Positions 17,485 through 26,004 of a DNA stretch of 64,000 bases are shown piece after piece. The first letter of the stretch is position 1. The number at the start of each line of letters is the position of its first letter. The translations under genes and the position numbers were made by a program. The DNA is from Pseudomonas guariconensis (GTDB lineage: Bacteria; Pseudomonadota; Gammaproteobacteria; Pseudomonadales; Pseudomonadaceae): the NCBI RefSeq assembly GCF_015680235.1, contig NZ_JADLJL010000023.1:21589-85588 (forward strand). The letters are read 5' to 3'. The notes beneath the pieces are model-generated. The model searched no databases and had not been told where the DNA came from. It worked only from the letters and a program-made list of their open reading frames with translations.

Positions 17485-18447
17485 ATGGACCTGCAGTTTC
17501 TGGGCACCTCCGCCGGCGTGCCCACCAAGGCCCGCAATGTTACCGGCACCGCCGTCATCGAAGCCACGGGCAGCCACTGGTACCTGGTGGATTGCGGCGA
17601 GGCCACCCAGCACCAGTTGCTGCATACCTCTCTATCGATCCGCGACCTGCGCGGTGTGTTCATCACCCATGTGCATGGCGACCATTGCTTCGGCCTGCCG
17701 GGCCTGCTGGCCAGCGCCGGCATGTCCGGGCGCACCCAGCCACTGGACCTGATCCTGCCCGCCGCGCTGCACGACTGGCTGCGCCTGGGCCTGGCCGTCA
17801 GCCAGACCTACCTGCAATTCGAACTGCGCCTACTGGCGCTCGAAGAACTCGGCACCTGGCGCAACGACAATATCCAGGTGAGTACCGTGCCGCTGTCGCA
17901 CCGAGTGCCCAGCCATGGTTTCGTGTTCAGCGAAATCAACCCCGAACCGCGACTGGACATCGCGCGCCTGGAGGCCGACGGCATTCCCCGTGGCCCGCTG
18001 TGGGGCGAATTGGCCCACGGCAACCCGGTGCAACATGAAGGCCGCGTGTTGAACACCTCGGACTACCTGCGCCCTTCCCGCCCGCCACGGCGCATCATCG
18101 TCTGCGGTGACAACGACACCCCGCAGTTGCTCGCAGAGGTCGCCCAGGATGTGGATGTGCTGGTACACGAAGCGACCTTCACCCAGCCGATCGTCGAGCG
18201 CACCCAGGTGACCTTCGGCCACAGCACCGCTGCGGCCGTGGCGCAGTTCGCCGAGGCGGCCGGCATCGCCAACCTCGTGCTCACGCACTTCAGCGCGCGC
18301 TACCAGCCCGACCCACGACGTAGCCCATCGATCGAAGATGTGCGCGCCGAAGCGATGGCGCACTACAGCGGCAACCTGATCCTGGCCAGGGACCTGCAGC
18401 GTTACCACATGGGGCGCAATGGGCGGCTCATGCCCAGCCCCCCATGA
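17485..18447 (+). CDS. rnz: Ribonuclease Z / MBL-fold hydrolase
   Basis: A 320-residue metallo-beta-lactamase-fold protein with the ElaC/RNase Z layout: LGTSAGVPTKARNVT at the N-terminus, the zinc motif THVHGDHCFGLPGL (His62, His64, Asp66, His67), LSHRVPSHGF, and late histidines in FGHSTAA and LTHFSARY. RNase Z cuts tRNA precursors at the 3' end; in bacteria that encode CCA it acts as a general 3' exo/endonuclease. The exosite arm is present in the middle of the protein. AAAGGAG lies about nine bases before the ATG at 17485. It appears to be a single-gene unit flanked by REPs. Confidence 0.9.
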   Translation: MDLQFLGTSAGVPTKARNVTGTAVIEATGSHWYLVDCGEATQHQLLHTSLSIRDLRGVFITHVHGDHCFGLPGLLASAGMSGRTQPLDLILPAALHDWLRLGLAVSQTYLQFELRLLALEELGTWRNDNIQVSTVPLSHRVPSHGFVFSEINPEPRLDIARLEADGIPRGPLWGELAHGNPVQHEGRVLNTSDYLRPSRPPRRIIVCGDNDTPQLLAEVAQDVDVLVHEATFTQPIVERTQVTFGHSTAAAVAQFAEAAGIANLVLTHFSARYQPDPRRSPSIEDVRAEAMAHYSGNLILARDLQRYHMGRNGRLMPSPP

Positions 18448-18485
18448 CAAATGGCCTGGCACCGCTGAACAGATTTTGCGGCCCG

Positions 18486-18582
18486 CTGTGGGAGCGGGCT
18501 TGTCCCGCGATGGGGCCAGACCCGACCCCCGCCGCCTTGCAAGGGCTCCGCTCTTGACCGCGGGGCAAGCCCGCTCCCACAG
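18486..18582. repeat. Inverted REP pair
   Basis: A REP of the GGGAGCGGGCTTGTCCCGCGA type and an inverted copy (CCGCGGGGCAAGCCCGCTCCC) separated by about 45 bases, between RNase Z and the MFS gene. Confidence 0.75.
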
Positions 18583-18738
18583 ACGGGGTGGGCGCAAAAT
18601 CAATAGCGCTCCCGCACTGTGCGTCAGGATTAATGACTCCAGATCAAAAGTCATTCGCGCAATCGTGACTTAATCCACATCCCGTCAACGGCCATACTGC
18701 GCCCCTACCTGATCCACTACGCTCGAGGAGCCTATGCA

Positions 18739-19911
18739 ATGAAACCCGGACACGTCCTGTTCGCCCTGGCCATCGGCGCCTTCGGCATCGGCACCACCGA
18801 ATTCGCCCCCATGGGCCTGCTACCGGTCATCGCCGATGGCGTGAATGTCAGCATTCCCAGTGCTGGCATGCTGGTGACCGCCTACGCCGTCGGCGTGATG
18901 GTCGGCGCACCGATCATGACCCTGCTGTTTAGCCGCTTCGGCAAGCGCGGCGCGCTGATCGCGCTGATGGCCATCTTCACCCTGGGCAACCTGCTCTCGG
19001 CCCTGTCGCCCAGTTACGGCACCCTGCTCGCCTCGCGCCTGATCACCAGCCTCAACCACGGCGCCTTCTTCGGCCTGGGGGCGGTGGTAGCGGCAAGCGT
19101 GGTGCCCCGCGAGAAACAGGCCAGCGCCATCGCCACCATGTTCATGGGCCTGACCATCGCCAACATCGGCGGCGTGCCCGCCGCCACCTGGATTGGCCAG
19201 CAGGTCGGCTGGCGCCTGGCCTTCGCCGGCACCGCAATGCTCGGCATCCTGGCCATGGCTGCGCTGTGGTACGCGTTGCCCAAGGGTGAACGCGGCAGCG
19301 TGCCCCATGTACGCCGGGAGCTGGCCGTGATCGCCCGGCCGAACGTCCTGCTGGCCATGGCCACCACCGTGCTCGGTGCCGGCGCCATGTTCACCCTGTA
19401 CACCTACGTGGCCCCGGTGCTTGCCGAACTGACCGGCGCCTCGGACAGCTTCGTCACCCTGGGCCTGGTGCTGATCGGCGTCGGCTTCACCCTGGGCAAT
19501 AGCCTGGGCGGGCGCCTGGCCGACTGGTCGCTGGACGGCGCGGCGCGCATCTTCCTCGGCGTGCTGGCCCTGATCATGCTGCTGATGCCGCTGGTGCTCG
19601 GCACCCATGTCGGCGCCGCCCTGGCCCTGCTGGTATGGGGCGTATTCACCTTCGCCGTGGTTCCGCCCCTGCAGATGCGCGTGATGATCGCCGCTGCCGA
19701 AGCCCCGGGCCTGGCCTCCTCGATCAACGTCGGCGCCTTCAACCTCGGCAACGCCGTGGGCGCGGCCTTGGGCGGCGGGGTCATCAGCCTGAACCTCGGC
19801 TACGCCGCGGTTCCGGTCGCCGGGGGCTTGCTGGCCGCGGGTGGCCTGCTGCTGGTATGGCTCGGCGGGCGCAACAAGGTTGCCGCCAACGCAGTCGGCG
19901 AGACGCTCTGA
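18739..19911 (+). CDS. MFS transporter, DHA1/AraJ-YdhP type
   Basis: A 390-residue transporter with 12 predicted membrane helices. The N-terminus GAFGIGTTEFAPMGLLPVIA is characteristic of the AraJ/YdhP/PbuE branch of the DHA1 drug:H+ antiporters. It has the loop 2-3 motif SRFGKRGAL and the antiporter-like motif FMGLTIANIGGVPAATWIGQ. Probable role is export of a small metabolite, sugar or drug across the inner membrane. The gene stands alone; there is no adjacent regulator. Substrate is unknown. Confidence 0.87.
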   Translation: MKPGHVLFALAIGAFGIGTTEFAPMGLLPVIADGVNVSIPSAGMLVTAYAVGVMVGAPIMTLLFSRFGKRGALIALMAIFTLGNLLSALSPSYGTLLASRLITSLNHGAFFGLGAVVAASVVPREKQASAIATMFMGLTIANIGGVPAATWIGQQVGWRLAFAGTAMLGILAMAALWYALPKGERGSVPHVRRELAVIARPNVLLAMATTVLGAGAMFTLYTYVAPVLAELTGASDSFVTLGLVLIGVGFTLGNSLGGRLADWSLDGAARIFLGVLALIMLLMPLVLGTHVGAALALLVWGVFTFAVVPPLQMRVMIAAAEAPGLASSINVGAFNLGNAVGAALGGGVISLNLGYAAVPVAGGLLAAGGLLLVWLGGRNKVAANAVGETL

Positions 19912-20130
19912 TCGTATGGCGCGATGGCGAGGCTTCGCTCGCCATCGCAGTGCTCAGTAATTGCAGCAAACACCTTGCTCGACGCGAAACAGCCTTTGAC
20001 CTTCTGCCTCCCTGTCCAGGCATGCCGATTTGCCCGCGGCCCTGCCAAGCCTGCCGGCGCTTGACTCAGATCGCCGTATCAGCAAATGGTATTGGTAAGA
20101 AGCGGTCATCAATAAAGGTGAAATGTCCAG

Positions 20131-20334
20131 CTAAGAGAACTGCCGGGCCAACAGCATCATCACGACCAACAGCACCACAAGGCCGACTGCAGAAGTCCAA
20201 TCAGACTCAACACGTTGAGCGAACCAGGCCCCTTTTGACGGGTATCTGCCCGCTGTAGCAAGTTTCACCACCGGCCAACCCACTGGAAAGCAAGCACCTC
20301 GAAAAATGATCTCAAGCGCCAAGTCGCCGATCAT
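20131..20334 (-). CDS. Small membrane protein, hypothetical
   Basis: A protein of about 67 residues with an amphipathic N-terminal part (LALEIIFRGACFPVGWPVVK), a polar middle, and a C-terminal hydrophobic helix (GLVVLLVVMMLLARQF). Small proteins of this look are common in Pseudomonas, but I know no function. Three in-frame ATGs lie at 20352, 20337 and 20334; the last has GGGAG seven bases upstream and was chosen. It is divergent from the P-loop ATPase gene. Confidence 0.55.
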   Translation of the reverse strand: MIGDLALEIIFRGACFPVGWPVVKLATAGRYPSKGAWFAQRVESDWTSAVGLVVLLVVMMLLARQFS

Positions 20335-20502
20335 CATGCTGCTCCCATTCATCGCAAATCAGGATGGTGTTTGCTGCACAGCGTAGTGACAGAAATAGTT
20401 TCTGCATGCCACGACCCAGAACAGCCGCATTCTCTTCATCATTGACAGCTGGAAAAAAACACGCAAAATCGCCGCCCCTCTTTTGCGACTGGAAGTCTTC
20501 CC

Positions 20503-21042
20503 ATGCAACGGATTGTTATCCTGGGCAATGCCGGCAGCGGCAAATCGACACTCGCCCGTAAATTGGGCAAGCGTCTGAAGGCCCCCGTCATCCACCTCGA
20601 CACATTTTTCTGGGAGCCTGACTGGACGGAGCCCGACCCTGAACAGTTCCGCGAACGCGTTCGCGGCGCAGTCGCTACGGGTGCCTGGATTTGCGAAGGC
20701 AACTATGCGCGACGCACATTCGACCTGCGTCTACCCCGTGCTGACTTGGTCATCTGGCTTGATACACCACGGCTCACATGCCTCGCCCGCGTAATCGTGC
20801 GTAGCGTGATGAACAGGCCTCGGCCCGATCGACCAGCTGGCTGCAAGGAGCGGCTGGATAAAGCATTTCTAGAGTTCCTGAAATTCGTCTGGCAGTTCGA
20901 CAGCGACTATCGTGCAGGCATCGAAGCGATCCGCCTGGCCGTTGCGCCGGAGGTTCCGACAGTGCACCTGTGCGGCAAAGAGCAGATCGATGATTTCCTC
21001 GGAAAGTGCGGCGGCGTAGCAAAGTCTGACCCGGTTACCTGA
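20503..21042 (+). CDS. P-loop nucleotide kinase-like ATPase
   Basis: A 179-residue protein with a Walker A motif GNAGSGKST at residues 8-16, HLDTFFW after it, and WICEGNYARRTFDLRLPRAD followed by LVIWLDTP. The pattern matches the adenylate-kinase-like family once called topology-modulation protein FlaR. These are small cytoplasmic P-loop kinases of unclear substrate. There is no operon partner: the upstream gene is divergent and a REP block follows. Confidence 0.78.
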   Translation: MQRIVILGNAGSGKSTLARKLGKRLKAPVIHLDTFFWEPDWTEPDPEQFRERVRGAVATGAWICEGNYARRTFDLRLPRADLVIWLDTPRLTCLARVIVRSVMNRPRPDRPAGCKERLDKAFLEFLKFVWQFDSDYRAGIEAIRLAVAPEVPTVHLCGKEQIDDFLGKCGGVAKSDPVT

Positions 21043-21057
21043 TGCTCACGCAGACCT

Positions 21058-21165
21058 ATGGGAGCGGCGGTGCGGCGGTCCGACTTGTCCCGCGATTGGG
21101 CAGCCCTGCCGCCGCACCTGCAGGGCAAGGGGTGGCCCTTGATCGCGGGGCAAGCCCGCTCAGGT
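21058..21165. repeat. Inverted REP pair
   Basis: A REP with CGGCGGTGCGGCGGTCCGAC and GTCCCGCGATTGGGC, then an inverted copy (GATCGCGGGGCAAGCCCGCTC). The first is the reverse complement of the type at 9943-9974. Confidence 0.7.
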
Positions 21166-21221
21166 TTGCGCACATCCTGTTGGAGCGAGCAGCCCATGAG
21201 GGGCTTCCCACCACTTGAGCA

Positions 21222-21990
21222 CTACAGCCAAGCCTTGATCTGCCGCGCCACAGCCTCGGGGGAAATACCATAGCGATCATGCAAGGTCGGCAGTGCGCCT
21301 GCGTCGAGGAACGCATCCGGCAGCGCGATCTGGCGGAACGTCGGCGTCACCCCGTTGCGCAACAACACACCGGCGACCGCCTCCCCTAGCCCACCGATGA
21401 TCGAATGGTTCTCCGCCGTCACCACCACCAAAGGTACGTTGCCACGCAACAGGCGCATGTAGACCGGCCCCGGCGATGGCAGGTACCGCCTGTTCGATTT
21501 CCAGCGCGTCGCAAGGGTCGACGATCATCAGGTCCGGCATCGCACGGAAGATCGCCAGATCATCGGTGGCCTGGTGTCTGGGACCGTAGCCCGTGGTCAG
21601 GCCAGGCAGGCCGACGACGATCTTGACGTTGAGGTTTTCCTCGGCGATGGCCATGCAGATGAAGTCATAGGCCCGTCGCGAGGCGAACACCGCATAGGTA
21701 GTCGCGAACGGCGTCATGCCTTCGCGGGCCATGCCGGCGGCAGCGCTCATCGACAACTGCTCGGCCATGCCCATCTGGTAGAAACGCTCCGGGTGGGCCT
21801 TGGCGAAGATGTGCAGGTCGGTGTACTTCGACAGGTCGGCCCTCAGGCCGACGATGTCCTGACGCTGCTCGGCCAAGCTTGCCAGGGCGTGGCCGAATGG
21901 TGCCGAACGGGTTGGCTGGCCTTCGGCGGCAATGGAGGCGATCATCGCCGAGGTGCTCAGACGCTTTTTCGCGGCGTTTACAGTGCTCAT
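21222..21990 (-). pseudogene. Transketolase C-terminal subunit, decayed
   Basis: The 5' part from the ATG at 21990 codes for a split-transketolase C-terminal subunit (YQMGMAEQLSMSAAAGMARE, PFATTYAVFASRRAYDF, TGYGPRHQATDDLAIFRAMP). The frame is lost near 21465. The downstream frame gives YMRLLRGNVPLV joined directly to VVTAENHSIIGGLGEAVAG and ends at 21222. In intact proteins about 65-70 residues lie between these two blocks, so there is an internal deletion as well as a frameshift. The gene would have acted with an N-terminal subunit in sugar carbon transfer. It is very unlikely to be functional. Confidence 0.85.
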
Positions 21991-22075
21991 GCTTGGCTCC
22001 CGGCGTCCAGCGCCTGCAGGGCGAGATCCCATTCGTGTTCATCGACGCGAATGAAATGGGTGTACAAACACCCCT
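21987..22075 (-). pseudogene. Remnant of a gene upstream in the transketolase operon
   Basis: A frame without a start reads HFIRVDEHEWDLALQALDAG and stops at a TGA that overlaps the next ATG (ATGA). This four-base overlap is typical of operon partners, here most likely the transketolase N-terminal subunit or another gene of the set. The rest is gone and the LysR gene begins about 30 bases away on the other strand. Identification of the lost gene is inference. Confidence 0.4.
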
Positions 22076-22102
22076 GCCTTCCGCGCTGAGCAGGGAACGA
22101 CC

Positions 22103-23023
22103 ATGGACCAGGACGCGATCCGCAAGCCGCCACAGATCCCTCCACTGAAAGCAATTCAGGCCTTCGAACAGGTCGCCCGCTTTGGCAATGTGGCGAGGGC
22201 CGCCGAGCAGCTCAACCTCACACCCTCGGCGGTCAGTCACCAGATTGCCAATCTCGAAGTGCTGATCGGCCGTCCCTTGTTCATACGCGAAGCCCGGGGT
22301 GTGTCATTGACGCCTGCCGGCGAGCAGTACCTGCGCGAGGTCGCCGGCATCCTGCAAAGCCTGGCCAGCGCCACGGAGCGTGCCGGGATCGCGGTTGGCT
22401 TCGATTGCCTGCGGCTTCACTCAGCGCCCAGCTTCGGCCTGCTGTGGCTGTTGCCGCGCCTGGAACACTTTCGCAGCAGCCATCCGCAAATCCAGATCAA
22501 CCTGTCGTGCTCCTACGAGTCCCTGCATTTCGGCCGTCACCAGATCGACCTGGACATCCGCCATGGCTACCCCAACTGGCCGAGCCTGGAGGTACGCACC
22601 ATCCGTCATGAACGTGCGACGGTGCTGGCCTCGCCACAGTTGCTCGCACGCCGGCAGATAGCGCAGCCCAGCAACCTGCTGCGTGAAAACCTGATCCTCT
22701 CCGAAGCCGCCCTGGTCCAGTGGCCCCAATGGTTCGCCCAGCAAGGTGTGCCTCTGCCACAAGCCCCATTTGCGTTGAGCTTCGACCGCTCCTACATGAG
22801 CCTGGAAGCCGCTGGCCATGAGTATGGATTTGCCCTTGAGAGTTCTTTGTTGGCCCAGGACTACATTGCCAGGGCGAGCTGGTGCCGGTGTTCCCAGAGG
22901 AACTTGGCCACGCCCGTCAGTGCCCATCACCTGGTGTTCCCTCGTGGGCATGCCGAAGCCTCGAGGGTGCGGCTGTTCCTCGATTGGGTGCAGGGTCAGC
23001 TGGGGCATGATTTCAACTACTGA
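22103..23023 (+). CDS. LysR-family regulator, GcvA-like, with altered C-terminus
   Basis: A 306-residue LysR protein with the GcvA-type N-terminus (PLKAIQAFEQVARFGNVARA, LTPSAVSHQIANLE) and a substrate-binding domain. Near residues 255-271 the protein reads ARASWCRCSQRNLATPVSAH. In the neighbouring frame the same DNA gives GELVPVFPEELGH, which is the expected family sequence. The normal frame returns at VSAHHLVFP. This looks like two compensating one-base changes. The gene was probably the divergent regulator of the decayed transketolase operon. Activity is uncertain. Confidence 0.8.
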   Translation: MDQDAIRKPPQIPPLKAIQAFEQVARFGNVARAAEQLNLTPSAVSHQIANLEVLIGRPLFIREARGVSLTPAGEQYLREVAGILQSLASATERAGIAVGFDCLRLHSAPSFGLLWLLPRLEHFRSSHPQIQINLSCSYESLHFGRHQIDLDIRHGYPNWPSLEVRTIRHERATVLASPQLLARRQIAQPSNLLRENLILSEAALVQWPQWFAQQGVPLPQAPFALSFDRSYMSLEAAGHEYGFALESSLLAQDYIARASWCRCSQRNLATPVSAHHLVFPRGHAEASRVRLFLDWVQGQLGHDFNY

Positions 23024-23030
23024 ACTCATG

Positions 23031-23075
23031 GCACCCGGCGTCAACTGCGCCCGGGTGGCCCTGTCGATGTCCATG
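23031..23075. repeat. Duplicate fragment of the DUF488 gene end
   Basis: This 45-base stretch matches positions 23275-23319, within the 3' part of the DUF488 gene, with about three mismatches and in the same orientation. It lies directly after the LysR stop and before the REPs. It is probably a leftover of a duplicated or displaced DUF488 copy. Confidence 0.75.
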
Positions 23076-23085
23076 GGCTAGCTGA

Positions 23086-23226
23086 TGCTGGCCCCATCGC
23101 CGGCAAGCCGGCTCCCACTGGGATCGTGCCAGTTCTCATAAACTTTGCCAGACAGCCCCCACAGGGCGGCGCAGCTCTCAAGCGTAACGCTGTACCTGTG
23201 GGAGCTGGCTTGCCAGCGATTGAGCC
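23086..23226. repeat. Inverted REP pair
   Basis: REP-type palindromes around CCCCATCGCCGGCAAGCCGG and TGTGGGAGCTGGCTTGCCAG, about 75 bases apart, between the duplicated DUF488 fragment and the intact DUF488 gene. Confidence 0.7.
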
Positions 23227-23237
23227 CATGCACGATG

Positions 23238-23774
23238 TCAGCCTGGATACTCGACCAGCAGGCCACGAATCTCGGCACCCGACGTCAACTGCGCCCGGGT
23301 GGCCTTGCCGATGTCCATGATGTGCATGACCTCGATCCCCCGTACCAGCAGGTGATCGGCAACGATGCGCCGATGACAGCGCCACCAGACCGCCTCGGAA
23401 CACATGATCGCGCAGCGCCGGGCCTCACTGAGCTCGATCAGCTCATCCAGCCCCGCTGCGAACTCGGCACCCAGCGCATGGTCGGCGTAGTTGTGAAAGC
23501 TGCGGTTGCGCCACAACCCATTGGTGTGCGGCGCGATGCTCGTCGATTTCTTGCGCAACCCGCCCAACGCTGCGATCCGACGGTGATCCATGCCTTCGTG
23601 CTTCAGCCGTTCTGGGAGTACCTCCAAGTTGAATTGCGGGTTGGTACGGGAGCGAGGAACGGTCCTGATATCGACCACCACCTGCACACTGAAGCTGCGC
23701 ATCAATGCGATGAAGACCTCGATCGATCGGGTCGAGTGCCCCACGGTGAATACCGTTTTCGGCGCGCAGCTCAT
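23238..23774 (-). CDS. DUF488 family protein
   Basis: A 178-residue protein with the DUF488 signatures TVGHSTRSIEVF at the N-terminus, DIRTVPRSRTNPQFN, and the C-terminal CSEAVWWRCHRRIVADHLL with its conserved Cys, Glu, Cys-His-Arg residues. The residues suggest a metal- or nucleic-acid-handling activity, but none is proven for the family. Its start overlaps the stop of the DUF72 gene by four bases (ATGA), so the two are translated together. Part of its 3' end is duplicated at 23031-23075. Confidence 0.82.
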   Translation of the reverse strand: MSCAPKTVFTVGHSTRSIEVFIALMRSFSVQVVVDIRTVPRSRTNPQFNLEVLPERLKHEGMDHRRIAALGGLRKKSTSIAPHTNGLWRNRSFHNYADHALGAEFAAGLDELIELSEARRCAIMCSEAVWWRCHRRIVADHLLVRGIEVMHIMDIGKATRAQLTSGAEIRGLLVEYPG

Positions 23775-24496
23775 CGGACCAGGTCCAGGCTTGCCTGCAG
23801 TGCCAGAGCATTACCCAAGGCGGCCCCGGCAGCGGTGTTGTCGAAAATACACCAGGTCGTCACGTTTGCCTCACAGCTCGCTCGCAGCTGCGCGGCCAGA
23901 CGCTGCAGGTAGGCCTCGGAGTACTCGCTGTAATAGATCCGTTGCTCACCATGCAAACGCCAATAGACCAGCCCAGGCCATCCGCCGGGCTGGGCATCGT
24001 TTTCGAAACGCGCTGGGCTGGCGGCCACTTGGGCTATCTGCAGGTCGATAAGCATCGGCCCTGCGGACCGCCATGACGCATGCCGTGGTTCGAGGGCCAG
24101 CGGCCCGGCATAACGCCTGCGTAGAGCCTCGAAAAAGCGCCGGGCGACGTGCGGGTCGTATTGCAACGAAGGCGGCAATTGCACCAGCAGGCAGCCCAGC
24201 CGTTCGCCCAGTTGCCCGGACTGTTCGAGGAACGCTTCGAGCAGTGCATCGCAGGCATGCAAACGCTGCTCATGGGTGATCGTCTTGGGCACCTTCACCG
24301 AGAAACGAAAATGATCGGGCACCGAAGCGGCCCATCGGGCGTAGGTCTGGGGCTTGTGCGGGCGGTAGAACGCGCTGTTGATCTCCACCGCACCCAACCG
24401 TGCCGCGTAGCGCTGCAGATGGCTGCCCACCTGCGCAAACGCCTCGGCATAGGCGCGGGACAAGCTCCAACCGGCACAACCAATGAACAACGTCAT
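23771..24496 (-). CDS. DUF72 (YecE-like) family protein
   Basis: A 241-residue protein with the DUF72 TIM-barrel signatures FIGCAGWS, AVEINSAFYRPHKPQTYARW, FSVKVPKTITHE, LVQLPPSLQYD and EPRHASW. Function is unknown; the fold resembles sugar isomerases and endonuclease IV. It is the first gene of a two-gene operon with the DUF488 gene. The pairing of DUF72 and DUF488 proteins suggests one shared process, perhaps nucleic-acid or nucleotide repair, but this is inference. Confidence 0.85.
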   Translation of the reverse strand: MTLFIGCAGWSLSRAYAEAFAQVGSHLQRYAARLGAVEINSAFYRPHKPQTYARWAASVPDHFRFSVKVPKTITHEQRLHACDALLEAFLEQSGQLGERLGCLLVQLPPSLQYDPHVARRFFEALRRRYAGPLALEPRHASWRSAGPMLIDLQIAQVAASPARFENDAQPGGWPGLVYWRLHGEQRIYYSEYSEAYLQRLAAQLRASCEANVTTWCIFDNTAAGAALGNALALQASLDLVR

Positions 24497-24699
24497 AGGC
24501 GGGACTGACCTCCAGGACTCGAATGCCTGTCTGTTCAGACGATGGGCGAAACCGGTGCGTTCCGTCGAGTTGCTCTAGCGCAACGACGACGGCCAGTGTT
24601 GCGCAACGCGCATAGGTTCATTGCGGCAAGCTCGGATACCAACAGCACGCCTGCACACATAGGCTTGTCGTTGACTTCCCCCCAAACGGAGATCTCGCC

Positions 24700-25908
24700 A
24701 TGTCAGCGAGCAGCCCTGAGATTACCGCTTCACCCTCGATAGAGGCCGACACTTCGCCCGCCCTGTCCAAGGCACTGATCCTTTTCCTGGCGTTCTGTTG
24801 TGGTGCCGTCGTTGCAAACCTGTATTACGCCCAGCCCATCGTTGAACTCATCGCACCCAGCATCGGGCTTACACCCGAACATGCCAGCCTGATCGTGGCG
24901 TTGACCCAGTTGGGCTATGCCGTCGGCCTGCTGTTCCTGGTGCCGTTGGCCGACCTCCTGGAAAACAAGCGCCTGGTCATCGGCCTCACCCTGGTTGTCG
25001 GCGCCTGCCTGGCCGCGGCCGGCCTGGCCGATTCGCCTTCGCTGTTCCTGGCCGCGTCGCTGCTGATCGGCCTGACCTCGGTAGCGGTGCAGATCCTTGT
25101 GCCCCTGGCCGCCCACATGGCCCCGGAAAGTACCCGGGGTCGGGTGGTGGGAAACATCATGAGTGGCCTGTTGCTCGGCATCCTGCTCGCCCGCCCGGTA
25201 TCGAGCCTGGTGTCCGAATACTTCGGTTGGAGAGGCATGTTCTACAGTGCTGCGGTACTGATGGTAGTCATAGCCGGCCTGGTCGCGATGCTGTTGCCCG
25301 AACGTATGCCGAACCAGCGCACTACCTACGGTCGTCTGATCGGTTCGGTTTTCGCCTTGGCCAGGCGACACGCCGTGCTGCGTGAGCGCTCGCTGTACCA
25401 AGGGCTGCTGTTCGCCAGCTTCAGCTTCTTCTGGACCATCGTTCCCATCGAGCTGATCCGCCATTACGGTTTCAGCCAGAACGGTGTGGCGGTGTTTGCC
25501 CTGGTCGGTGCCGTTGGTGCGATTGCCGCGCCCATCGCCGGGCGTCTTGCCGATGCCGGCCATGGCCATGCGAGCACCTTGGTCGCCTTGCTGCTGGCTC
25601 CCCTCTCGCTGCTGCTCGCCGGCATTCCTGGGCTTGGCTATCTGGGCTTGGTAGCTGCGGCTGTCGCCCTGGACTTTGCCGTACAAATGAACATGGTTCT
25701 GGGACAGCGCGAAGTCTACGCGCTGGACCCACACAGCCGGGCACGCCTCAACGCTGTGTTCATGACCTGCATCTTTGTCGGCGGAGCCTTGGGCTCGGTG
25801 TTGGCAAGCCCGCTGTATGAACGTTTCGGGTGGTCTTCTTCGCTCTACGCAGCGGCCGCGATTCCAACCCTGGCGCTGATGATCTTCCTCGCCCGGCACA
25901 GACGTTAG
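24700..25908 (+). CDS. MFS transporter, YnfM-like
   Basis: A 402-residue protein with 12 membrane helices and a polar N-terminal tail of about 23 residues. The start of helix 1 reads FCCGAVVANLYYAQPIVELI, typical of the YnfM/DHA1 group of exporters, and PLADLLENKRLVIG is the loop 2-3 motif. Probably a proton-coupled exporter of small organic compounds. GGAG lies before the ATG. A LysR gene follows on the same strand with a start about 100 bases downstream, and may control it. Substrate is unknown. Confidence 0.87.
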   Translation: MSASSPEITASPSIEADTSPALSKALILFLAFCCGAVVANLYYAQPIVELIAPSIGLTPEHASLIVALTQLGYAVGLLFLVPLADLLENKRLVIGLTLVVGACLAAAGLADSPSLFLAASLLIGLTSVAVQILVPLAAHMAPESTRGRVVGNIMSGLLLGILLARPVSSLVSEYFGWRGMFYSAAVLMVVIAGLVAMLLPERMPNQRTTYGRLIGSVFALARRHAVLRERSLYQGLLFASFSFFWTIVPIELIRHYGFSQNGVAVFALVGAVGAIAAPIAGRLADAGHGHASTLVALLLAPLSLLLAGIPGLGYLGLVAAAVALDFAVQMNMVLGQREVYALDPHSRARLNAVFMTCIFVGGALGSVLASPLYERFGWSSSLYAAAAIPTLALMIFLARHRR

Positions 25909-26004
25909 TCCTCGCGCATGACTATCGTCTCGGCTGTCGATATCCTCGGGCACTGTGCGCAGACGCGCTACCGCTCGCGGATCCCCTTCGACAGAGTTGC
26001 ACCT

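Noticed and set aside
21665..22240. Minus-strand frame of 191 codons spanning the transketolase start and LysR start
   Set aside because: It crosses both better-supported genes in a different frame; the real remnant uses another frame.
22243..22260. Possible tRNA or attachment site near LysR
   Set aside because: No cloverleaf, CCA end or direct repeats were found; no tRNA was seen anywhere in the window.
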